A stretch of DNA of 64,000 nt from Davidsoniella eucalypti (lineage: Eukaryota; Ascomycota; Sordariomycetes; Microascales; Ceratocystidaceae): contig RMBW01000009.1 of NCBI GenBank assembly GCA_004009845.1, positions 1 to 64,000 of the forward strand, written 5' to 3'. This document shows positions 34,533 to 44,029 of the stretch, one piece after another. The stretch's first letter is position 1; the number at the start of each line of letters is the position of its first letter. The position numbers and the translations under genes are program-made. The notes under the pieces were generated by a model. It saw nothing but the letters and a program-made list of their open reading frames with translations. It ran no database searches and was not told the origin of the DNA.

Positions 34533-37377
34533 TGTGGAAGCAATTGTAACGGTTGGTAGGGTAGATCGTCAAGGTGGTGGTGGCAGCGGTAATAGTGACG
34601 AAGGATGGTGTAAGGCCAGCGCTCAATGCGGGGGTGGGGGGAGGAACGGCTATGGGAAGCTCAGATAGGCCTGTTTAAATACCGGGGAAGCCACAAGCAG
34701 CGCGTGAAGAATGCTAAGAGCAGTTGAAGTTGTGTAAAATGCGAAGAAATCAACAGGCTAGCTATGAGCGAGATAGTCGTAGAGAAGAGAAGAGGGTGGA
34801 CGAGCACGCAGAACAAAGTATAGACAACAAAGAAGAATGCACGGATATATGGGGATATATAAGTACGGAGCAGCTTAGGCCAAGAGAAGGGGGAGAGAGG
34901 AATGTTGAGAGCAAGGACGGTTGAGAGAAATGAGGGACGTCGAGTCTATTTTATGTAGTTGCGAAAACAAGCTCAAATATCGCCAAAGACAGCCCAAAGA
35001 CCCAAAGATTGCGCAGAACCCAAGGACAAAGGACCCAAAGACGTTACAATACTATTGCTAGTGTCAGATGGAGACGGCAGACCAGCCTAGAAGGAATGGC
35101 CAGGAAGAACTGCCAGGAAGAACTGCCAGGAAGGTGGGTTACAGGCCTTGCTACAGGCTACAATCAGCTGTAGATACAGTGAGTGACGAAGCTATGTATA
35201 GTAGGAAACGCTCTATACGGGCTCTATACATCTGTACACGGCCCCTATCTACATGATTCTATCAGCGCCCACTCTCTACTGATATAGCAAGCTCAAGGTC
35301 CGCTGCTGCCCAAGAGAAAAGGTGTGTCTGTTCCATTTGCAGCGGCGATATGCAGCCGCCTCAAAACACTCATTGTAGGGTGAGATCGAGAAGAGGGGTT
35401 GAAGGGCGGCCCGCAACAGATTGCAAAGATTACAGAGATAGACAGCAGTCGGATATACGACTGGATTATGGGCCTCTATCTGCTCTTATTCTCGCCCTCT
35501 GGTTCTACCCAGACAAACGAAAGCACCCGAACGTTGCTTTTGGGCTCCGGCTGCATTATCAACGTCTCGAAAGTATATTCACATTTGTGCCTAAACTGAC
35601 CCAAATCCAAGCATCTTTGCATTCTTTCAAGTCGAGGGATCGCCGTCGAACGGGCCTTTTATTGAAGTTCCCTTGGTCGCGCATGAAGCCATCCTAGAGC
35701 GACTACCACTCACTAGACTTACTATGTATCTGTATCTATACATGTGTATATATGTGCACTAACTGTTAATACTGTGCTGCTTTTGTTACGGTGGCGAATT
35801 GTCATCGGCCGTGATGTCGTCTATAAAGGTCTGAGAGCCCTGGCGATTTGGAGTCGTGGTTTTTTTTTTTCTCTTTTTTTGTGTGAGCATAGCAGGGCTT
35901 GATTTCTCCCCTCTTTTCCAGCGGCAGGAAAATTCAGTCACGGGGCTGCTGAGCGATATTCCGTGCAGACTTTTCCTTTATCTTGTCCCTCCTGTTCCCA
36001 GTAGACAAGATATCATATTCTCGTTTGGGCCGTTTCGTCTGAAAAGGCTCTGTTGGTTTAGCGAGGGTGGTGATCATTGGGCACAAAGCCTACTATGCTC
36101 TTTTTCCGTCTACTGCAACGCTAACTATTAAGAGCCTTTAAGAGCCTCGAAGATCCATATATAAACAAAGGCCCATACAGAACCATCCAGACGTCAGGTT
36201 TCGGCACGCTTTTTTCCACTCTAATGCTGCAAGAGAACTCGTTTCCCGATTGGTACGCTCGCATTTGTACATTTAGTTGTATAGCATGTAATACATGTAT
36301 ATATTTAACATGTCCTTAGACACCATGGTGCGCATTACATAGAATGCCTACATGAAATCGAGACCCAAGCCCTAATCCCAAGACATAACCGAGCATGTAT
36401 ATCTCGGCTGTGCATCGACAGCTGCAGTTTATGTTTCCATAGAACCATCGAAGCGTAGAAGCCTCTGCTCTAGTCAGCCAGCCAGGTTTGCGATTAGTTT
36501 TTTGTTCTTACCTCTGCGTGAACCCCAACCCTAACCCCGGTATGTTCCAAGCCCTGTCTCTTATCTCCTCCTTCTAAGCCCCTGTAAATGCATGTACGTC
36601 TTGATTTCAGCGCTTTTTTCCAGTGCCCCAGGCCAGCTGTCAGGCGATTGACCCCGACTGAATCCTCTGTCTTTCTTATCTATTCCAGTTCCACCAAGCA
36701 TCGGCTTTCTCTGACCCTAAATAACCCCATGCGTAACATGCTAATACATATGCAAGTACAGACAAATATCTACCTTTCAATCATATTATCGGCTAGGGAG
36801 CTAACTTAGGTTTGGGTTTAGGCTTGCCAGCTAATTGCATCATCATCAGAAGCTACGCAAAGCAAGCTTAACTACTTTGTAAATACCAAACCACTTTCCT
36901 TCTTTGAGACATCAATAAACAACTATTCCAACTATTCCCACTTCCACCATGACTACCGCTTAATTCGGCCATTATAGACATATTATATCTGTGTTTCTGC
37001 TTATGTGCTTTGCTTTTTGTCTTGGGCGTTAAATTCAGCATATTCACTTTACTTTTAATTACAACTGTATTCTCCCGTCCCGAGCCAAGCCCGTTGCTCT
37101 CTATTTATCCGTTTTCATATTTCCCAGCGCTCATTCCAACCATCTGCTGTCTTGCTCTATCTAGTCTTGTCTTGCCGTGATCGTCTTGACCCGTCGTGTA
37201 GCGTCTTTTTTGTTATCTTCATCTTCATCATCATCGCCTTATCTCGAAGTGTTTGATCATAGTACTGTGTACATACATACCACATACAAGCCAGCTCTGT
37301 CACATCTTCTTATCGTCTCGACCCACCCCGCCCCCATCGTCACCCATCTTATCCACCCGAGGCCGCTCTGGAGAACA
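34533..37377. other. Long divergent region, GLC3 and ClpX gene (2.8 kb)
   Basis: The longest gene-free stretch. Contents: imperfect ACCCAAAGAC-type repeats (34983-35042), a 13-bp tandem repeat (35099-35134), an AACCCTAA telobox (36527-36534), and scattered AGGGG/CCCCT stress-element-like sites (34890, 35238, 35395). No tRNA, 5S or coding homology was recognised. Open frames such as 35350-35697 have unbiased composition. Confidence 0.5.
35099..35134. repeat. 13-bp tandem repeat, 2.7 copies
   Basis: Units of GCCAGGAAGAACT start at 35099 and 35112, with a partial third copy at 35125. Confidence 0.85.
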
Positions 37378-39440
37378 ATGACGTATCCGTGTGCTTCTGC
37401 TCCAGTCAACGCAGTCCGTCTAGGCTCTCGGGTGCTAGCGGCCCGCGCAGGCTCAGGCTTGCTGTTAGCGTCTGCGCACAGCCTCTCCTACAGCAAGCCG
37501 CACCATAACAGCCCCGGCCTGACACTTTCCCGGCTAAAGCGTGCCCAAGGAACACAATGCCGTAGCTTTACTGCCTCTTCCCTACGCTGCGCTGCACCGA
37601 GACGCACCCGCGACTTCGGCTCGGGCTTTAGCAACAATTACGACCCGTCTGCAGAGTCCCGCCGTGGGCCGATATACAACAACAAGTCGCCTGGCGTGCC
37701 GCCGTTCTACCCACGGGATCTCAAGATCAAGGTTGACGAGTACGTCGTCGGCCAAGAGCGCGCCAAGAAAGCCATCTGCTCAACTATCTTTAACCACTAT
37801 CAAGCCGTCCGCCGCCGCTCGGAAATCGACCTCGAGGAACGCAATGCCCGCGAACGCATACATCGCCAGCAGATGGCTCGTGATCGCGAACTGCGCGACC
37901 TCCGAAACGCCGACTCGCTTGTTGGCAGTAACAACCCCGACCAGCATCCCCGGACCCACGATTCCGTATCCCAGCGCTACGATGCCGACGATTTATCACC
38001 GAACGACTACTTTTCGTCCCAATCTTCCTCGACTTCGCCTTCATCGCTATCGCATTCCGCCCCAACATCATTCTACGACCACCCACACACACAAACAACC
38101 CTTGATGCTGCCATCTCTGACTCCCTGCAGTCTGCAGATGATCTAGGCGCTGCTGACCGCGTAAACATCGACAAGAGCAACTTGCTGCTCATTGGCCCTA
38201 CTGGAGTCGGCAAGACCTACATCCTTGAGTGCGTTGTCATTTCTCGCTTAGCATGCTTTGGTTGAACTTGTTACTAACCCTCGGTCATCATTTCTTTCCG
38301 TATAGAACCCTGAGCAAGAAACTCAACGTGCCCTTCTCTATCTCGGACTGTAACTCGTTCACCCAAGCCGGTTACATTGGCCAAGATGTCGAGGCTTGCA
38401 TCGAGCGTCTTCTAATCGAAGCCAACTATGACATCCATGCTGCCGAGAATGGAATAGTAGTCCTTGACGAATTCGACAAGATCGCCCGCCGCGAAACGAA
38501 TAATGGTCGTGACGTTGGAGGTGAAGGTGTCCAGCAGGCCTTACTGAAACTTGTCGAAGGAACCAAAGTCACTGTCAATATCAAGGATACCCGCTCCTCG
38601 AGAACTGCTACTCCCATACCTACTAGCTATGGCTCTGTCCCTCCACCTCCCTCGCTGCCACCACAAGGAGGCCAACCGAGTGGGAAGTCAGAGCAGTACA
38701 CCATTGATACACGGAACATCCTGTTTGTGTTCTGCGGTGCCTTTGTAGGCCTCGATAAACTCATCATGCGCCGTGTCTCACGGCCTGGTCTTGGCTTCGG
38801 AGCTGAAGTGAAGCCTCGTGCCGGCCAAGGTTCAACCGCACCTATACTTCCAGCAGAGCTATATGCCCATCTCCCTCACCAGCCCGAGATACTACCAGAG
38901 ACAAATGAGCCCAGCTTTCGTTTCTCGCCCTTGGATCTAACCAATCCTACCGATCTCCAGGCATTTGGTTTCATCCCAGAACTGATTGGCCGTGTCCACA
39001 ACATCTGCGCACTTAGCAACCTTTCTGTCGACGACCTCTTCCGCGTCCTCACCGAACCCCGCAACTGCCTAGTCTCACAATACACCGCACTCTTCGAAAC
39101 ATATCCATCTCGTCTATCATTTACTCGCAAGGCATTGCGTGCCATTGCCGAACGTGCTGCCAAGTCGGAAACCGGTGCGCGTGGACTAAAAATGGAGATG
39201 GAGCGTGTGCTTGCGGAACCCATCTTCGATGCGCCCATGCCTTATGTTCTCATCACGGAAACGTGTGTGAATGGAACTGAGAAGGCGGGATATTGGGGCA
39301 AAGATGGCCGTTTCGAAGTTGAGAGACGCATCAAAGAGGAAGATAAGGATGGAGTTGATGTAAACCCTGTGGTCCATAACGCCGCCGATGTCTTTGATCA
39401 GCAGCCTAAGCCCGCTGCTGCTGGCCAGTGTGGTGCTTAA
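37378..39440 (+). CDS. MCX1: Mitochondrial ClpX-type AAA+ unfoldase (MCX1)
   Basis: The exons are 37378..38228 and 38306..39440 (661 aa); the intron is 77 nt, GTGCGT to TAG, rejoining GKTYILE to TLSKKLNVPF. The basic, Ser/Ala-rich N-terminus is a mitochondrial presequence; the bacterial ClpX zinc-binding domain is absent, as usual in fungi. YVVGQERAKKAI starts the AAA+ module (about 122), then comes a low-complexity insertion of about 100 residues before Walker A GPTGVGKT (about 272). Walker B is IVVLDEFDKI (about 333) and pore loop 1 is GYIGQDVE. The loop that binds ClpP in bacteria (IGF) reads LGF here, so pairing with a ClpP peptidase is possible but not assured. The sensor/arginine part (GFIPELIGRVHNI, ETGARGLKMEMER) is conserved. 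Role: matrix protein remodelling and, in yeast, heme-synthesis enzyme activation. Confidence 0.94.
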
Positions 39441-40848
39441 TGAATAATGGTTTTGTGTCATGCCAACTATTTCACACTGCTTTATCTATGCTACAAAGAT
39501 ATCTTTGCTTGTATGCAATGGCTTTTTGACTATTTAAATCAGAAGCCGCGAGATTTGTCTATCTGACATCTACATCTTTTTATGAGTTTTTTTTTTCTCT
39601 TTGCATTGGCTACTAACTACCAAACAGCACAGCTACATAATGCCTTTCTTTTTTCTTTCCTTCATCTTTATGTTATTTGTTTTAACGAGACAATGCGGGT
39701 TTTTTCTAGGCTTTTCACATCACTTTATTATATCTTACAACTACTTATTACTATTATCAAGCATGCATTCTTTTTTCCACAGTCTTCGGTTCTTTTTCTT
39801 TTTCTTTTTTTTTCTTTTTGTTTTTTTTCCATAGTTCTTTTGTATTACACACATAAAGTATTATATTATAATTTTGATTACAAGACTCTCTCAAATTCTC
39901 ATCACTGTCGAGTTCGTAAGTTGTTTGTCTTTGATTATAAGAATTTGATGGGTTCCTTTGCTTCACTTATACAGGTGAATAAAACACTGTCAAATCTCAA
40001 TGTCGTAACCAACTGTCAAAATGTTACTGTTTTTAATATGCATGATAACTACATTGAATCATAAGATTTATTCAACCTATTACTCAAAAACGACGGACAT
40101 ATCAGGCCCAAAATGACAAGTTTTGAGTCGCTTTACCCCCTCACTTGAGTCATTCGCCGACAATGATATGTATAGCTATGTAATCCCTAAACAAGACATA
40201 TGTTCCTGAGGACGCAATGATAAAGGAGATGTTGTTTGTTCCCCAGAAAAAAACGTATGATTTTCCATGTCATCAGATCGCAGATCCAATACTTTGTTTA
40301 ATCTGGGGAAAAATGATATGGGCAAAAGGAAGATTAAGGATGAGTTTACAGTAAAGCATCCGATTTTTTTTCTTTTAAGAGACATGGAGGGTTTTGTTTT
40401 TTTAAGCGACTCGTGTTTGTATACAGGTAAATAGGAAAGAGAAAGCAAGGAAACCTAACAGTTGTAATGGAAATATTTTTAGTACAGACATTTAACATTC
40501 GAGGATAGTGTTCCCATGAGACAGACTTTATGGCACAGATATAGAGACAGATGGGGATCGAATGAAAGATGTAGAGAGCAAAAAAGAAAAGAAATCAAAG
40601 TTTTTTATGTCAAGATGGTTCTGGATCACCCATTAACGGGCGGGTGTCTGTTAGCTCTATTGACAAATGATAAAACAGGCAAGAAAGATGAAAGAAAAAA
40701 AAGTAGGATAGTTCAGAGCTTGAACGAAAGCATGTAAGCAATGATAGAGGGACGTATAGTAAGTAAGTTATGTGGCGTGACAGGTAGAGAGAGAAGGCAG
40801 GCAAGTGTTGATGTGCGAGTGATATCTAGAAAATAAGAGTAACTTTGA
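39441..40848. other. Convergent AT-rich region, ClpX and COX5
   Basis: 1.4 kb, strongly AT-rich, with long T-tracts (39590-39835). Two long hydrophobic open frames (such as 39582-40064) are products of T-richness. Likely holds both 3' UTRs; no gene or RNA recognised. Confidence 0.5.
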
Positions 40849-41993
40849 TTAATAGCGAGGAGGAGACTGGACCTGACCCTTTCCGGTGTAGCCAGGAGAA
40901 GAGATACCAGTGATGGGGTCAGCGTTCTGGCTCTATGATGGGAGTAAAGAAACACAGGTTAGCGAATTTGTTCAGCCGTGTTATAGGAGTAGCTGCGGAT
41001 GGAGCGGAGGGTCAGTCTTGGTTGGATAAGGTGGTAAACGTACCTTGAGCTTCTCGTTGGCAGCCTCCTGCCACTGCTGGTTCATGGAGTCGGGGGAACC
41101 GCCGGCGAAGCCACGAATGGCCATGAAGATTGCTAGAGAGGCGACAAGACCGACAACTACACCGGTGCCAACACGGACGTTCTCACCAGCGGGTTCCTCG
41201 GCGCGGGGGCCGTGAGGACCAAAGGCGATGTAGTAGGCTATAGAGAGAGAAAGAGTCAGTTAGCTAACTAGTCAAGTGATATTTGCCGTATACATATATA
41301 TATATATATATATGTTGTCCCCGAGAGATGTGAGTGAGCACGAGAAGTCGTGTTGAGTGTCGATATAAGAGAGTGATAATGTGTTATGTGTTGATAGACA
41401 TTTCGATAGTCCTGCGCTATCCAATACAGTGGAACTGTTGAGTGCCGGCCTCGAGCGCAGTTCCCGCTGGTCCAGACAAGATCATAGCGATGCTCTTCAG
41501 GGCCAATTGGCACCAATTGGTATTGTTCCGAGGTCTAAAGAATACTAGCCGGCATCTTGAGTGTTGTATGGGTCGTATGGGCGAGGTTGGCTGTGTATGG
41601 CGATGTCATATTGAATAGTGACTCGGGGCCAGTTCGGTGATCTGGGAAATGTCTCGTTTGCGTGTTCGTGTTTTTTTCTCCGGTCAAACCTTCTTTCTCG
41701 TGCTCTCGACTCGGGAACAAAACAACAAAAAAGACAAAGGAAAACGAAGATAGTTACGCACCAGCCTTCTTCTCCTGCACAGTGAGCTCGTTCCAGTTCT
41801 CCTTCATACGATCGCGCAGAGACATCCACAACTCGGCCTGCTCCTGCATGGGCATGCCCTCCCAGCGCTTCTCGATGTTGGCCAGCGTAGGCTTCGACAG
41901 AGCAGTCGAGGCGAAGCGAGAGCCGCTGACGGGCATCGCAGTGCCGGCACGGACAACGGTGCGGAGAAGGTTCGAGGTCGACGTGCGCATCAT
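40849..41993 (-). CDS. COX5: COX5, cytochrome c oxidase subunit IV family
   Basis: Reading leftwards, the exons are 41993..41762, 41237..41044 and 40932..40849 (169 aa). Donors are GTGCGT and GTACGT. The first donor was chosen because it rebuilds the family block KKAAYYIAFGPHGPR; the GT four bases further gives a wrong frame. The start is MMRTSTS, with a second ATG at 41990. An Arg/Ser-rich mitochondrial presequence is followed by the matrix helix part (KPTLANIEKRWEGMPMQEQ, LWMSLRDRMKENWNELT), one membrane helix (VGTGVVVGLVASLAIFMAI) and an intermembrane-space tail ending QSPPRY. It is a structural subunit of respiratory complex IV in the inner membrane. Intron 1 is 524 nt, far longer than the 50-180 nt usual here, and carries paired CCAATTGG boxes and an AT microsatellite. 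Confidence 0.94.
41294..41313. repeat. (AT)n microsatellite in COX5 intron 1
   Basis: About 20 bp of uninterrupted AT dinucleotides near the 3' end of the intron. Confidence 0.9.
41503..41520. promoter_or_regulatory. Paired CCAATTGG boxes in COX5 intron 1
   Basis: CCAATTGG at 41503-41510 and 41513-41520, ten bases apart start to start (one helical turn). A further CCAAT at 42148-42152 lies 155 bp upstream of the ATG. Same motif and same placement as in ATP2. Confidence 0.5.
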
Positions 41994-42987
41994 TTTGGCG
42001 TATGTTATTTTTGGTGATGTGGGTTTTTTTGGTGGTCGATGAGGTTAGATGGAGAGAGTGGAGGGAAGAAAAAGAAGAGAAGAAAAAGACGAAACGGAAA
42101 GAAAACACAGGCGCTGTGAAATTTGGTGGAGGGGAGTGGAGAGGCGGCCAATTGCCAGGGAATTCTTGTATGAGCTTAACAAAGAAGATATGCAACAATC
42201 AAGATCAAGATATCCAGAGAGGAACTGATGTTTGTAAATTAAATTACTACGATTTTTGGCGTTGTTTTGCGTCCGTCACAAGTTCAAATTCAACCTTCAA
42301 AATCTCGTTCCAAGCGGATCTCATGCGGGAAGAGGTTTTTTCGGGTTGGCCAAGCCAGTATCTGTATATTATTTTTTAGAGGGAGGGGACTTCCAATCCA
42401 ATTCCTAAACTAGGCCTGGGGGAAGCGAAATCGTATGATGAATATCGCGTGGGTCCTGATTGGTGCTAAACTAGCTGAGTCAGCTCGAGTTTGCTTTCTT
42501 TTTACTTCCACGTGACTGGCCTGTTCTACTGTTCGAGGGCTTGTAGCAAATATTAGAAGTCGGCCGGTCGGATAAGGAAGAGTAAAATGGCGAAAAAGGG
42601 TGCTGAACAGACTAATTGCATCAAAAATAATATGTGCTGTAACAGCCCGGATATGTATTACTGCAGGCCAATTAGTACGCTTATTATCCAACTAGTGTGT
42701 TGTTCCACTGTACCTATACCTATCAGCTCAGGCCTGATTACTTCGTACTAATATGTGGAAGTGCCCTCATTGCCCGTGTTTCCCAGGGTTATAGTGATGC
42801 GAATGATGTGCCTTGATGCACTTGATGGCTTTTAAGCGCATCCCAAAGTTAGGTGGCAGTTAGTCAGTTGCAACATAGAATTTAGCATAGTAAATTCACA
42901 TTGCTTCTTGTATATAGTTCCAACTGGAGCCGCAATAGATATTTGTATAGTTATTAGCACCCGCTCCTGTTCTAACCCTAACTAAGC
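41994..42987. other. Intergenic, COX5 promoter and small-gene 3' side
   Basis: 1 kb between tandem minus-strand genes. CCAAT at 42148-42152, CACGTGA at 42509-42515 and an AACCCTAA telobox at 42974-42981, just 3' of the small gene. No gene seen. Confidence 0.5.
42509..42515. promoter_or_regulatory. CACGTGA E-box upstream of COX5
   Basis: CCACGTGAC context, about 515 bp upstream of the COX5 start. Confidence 0.35.
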
Positions 42988-43224
42988 TCAATTCTTCTTA
43001 GACTGTTTTAAAATCTTCTCAACTTCGTTTACCTGCTTCATGGCTTCTTCACTCAATCTGCGCCTCTCCTGTTCAGCAAACAATGGCTGCAGCGTATATG
43101 TACCTGTTGTATGATTAGAGAAAAAGTTACAAATATACACCGAGAGGTGATAGTACTTACTAATGCCCACGCCTGCACCAACTGCGATAATGATGGGCAA
43201 GATGCTGCTGGGACCGCCTCTCAT
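42988..43224 (-). CDS. Small single-membrane-segment protein (59 aa)
   Basis: Reading leftwards, the exons are 43224..43161 and 43103..42988; the intron is 57 nt, GTAAGT to CAG, and turns a readable 78-codon frame into a 59-aa protein. I accept the splice because the donor is perfect and the intron-coded part is unlike the flanks. Residues 7-22 form one hydrophobic segment (ILPIIIAVGAGVGI), then the chain reads QPLFAEQERRR and ends in a charged, probably helical Lys/Glu-rich tail (LSEEAMKQVNEVEKILKQ). The form, a short N-terminus, one membrane helix and a charged amphipathic tail, resembles small mitochondrial inner-membrane or respiratory-assembly proteins. This is inference; I do not recognise the family. 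A possible partner is COX5, 1 kb away on the same strand, but there is no evidence of a link. Confidence 0.65.
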   Translation of the reverse strand: MRGGPSSILPIIIAVGAGVGISKYYHLSVYICNFFSNHTTGTYTLQPLFAEQERRRLSEEAMKQVNEVEKILKQSKKN

Positions 43225-43833
43225 GGTAATGACTGACGATGAAGCAATATAGTATGAGTTTACTTGTGGTAACTGAGGTAGTTAAGATAGGCTGTTTATA
43301 TGCGTGATTGAATTGTATATGTATAATATTATAGAATCAGCAATTTGATCTGATTATTGGCGATGATGTTTGACAGCTCGGAAGTTAGAGTTCGGCTCGC
43401 CAATAATGCCGAAAAACTAGCCCTCTCGGACCCATGTTACTGAATAACCTAATTGGATAAAAATACAACGGGTGCCTGAATGTGTTTTTGCAAGTCATAT
43501 ACAGGCACACAAGAAGGTATAGAAAGTGCATATTATGGTAATGTCATATGCCACGGTATATTCGATTCTATCTATCATGATCACACTGATAAATGCCGAA
43601 ATCTATTGAACAACTTCTTCATCGTTGATATTAGGGTTAGAAGGTTGCTTGCTGGAGAAAGTATCCACTGTAAAGTACGAATAGTCGTACGCTCAATATC
43701 CTTTCCCTTCGGGGTAGGAATAGTTATACCTTGCTGACGATATAGTTAGGAGATATATCATCTTCAAATTGTCAACGAATGCCTCGGAAAATTATTTTCA
43801 TAAGACGTACTTTGCTGTAAGTGCGTTTTAAGA

Positions 43834-43841
43834 TCACGTGA
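43834..43841. promoter_or_regulatory. TCACGTGA E-box upstream of MMS22
   Basis: Perfect palindrome about 190 bp upstream of the MMS22 ATG, close to the ACGCG pair. Confidence 0.45.
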
Positions 43842-43857
43842 CACCGCGAACTCATCA

Positions 43858-43874
43858 ACGCGCAGGGGTCGCGT
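43858..43874. promoter_or_regulatory. Inverted ACGCG pair upstream of MMS22
   Basis: ACGCG at 43858-43862 and CGCGT at 43870-43874, facing each other, 156-172 bp upstream of the MMS22 ATG. This fits G1/S control by an MBF-type factor. Confidence 0.45.
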
Positions 43875-44029
43875 AGACACAATCCGCCAAGTGAACGATG
43901 ACGTTTAGGTAGAAACTAGACTGACGACCGTACAGTACAGCCTCCAAAACACCAAACACAACACTGCGATGATCAATATAGTATAACTATCACTCTCTCG
44001 TTCCTTCATGATCTGCCCGACCTCTCATA

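Larger units (their letters stand above)
43225..44029. other. Divergent promoter region, small gene and MMS22
   Basis: 800 bp. A TTAGGGTT telobox (43631-43638), a TCACGTGA (43834-43841) and two inverted ACGCG motifs (43858-43862 and 43870-43874) lie upstream of MMS22. The 85-codon frame at 43480-43737 has no homology I recognise. Confidence 0.5.

Noticed and set aside
39582..40064. 160-codon Phe/Leu-rich plus-strand frame
   Set aside because: Arises from T-rich 3' flanking DNA; looks like membrane protein only because of base composition.
41756..41761. COX5 donor at GTAACT instead of GTGCGT
   Set aside because: It breaks the frame with exon 2, whereas GTGCGT restores the conserved KKAAYYIAFGPHG block.
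43480..43737. 85-codon plus-strand frame upstream of MMS22
   Set aside because: No homology, lies in a promoter with regulatory motifs, composition not coding-like.
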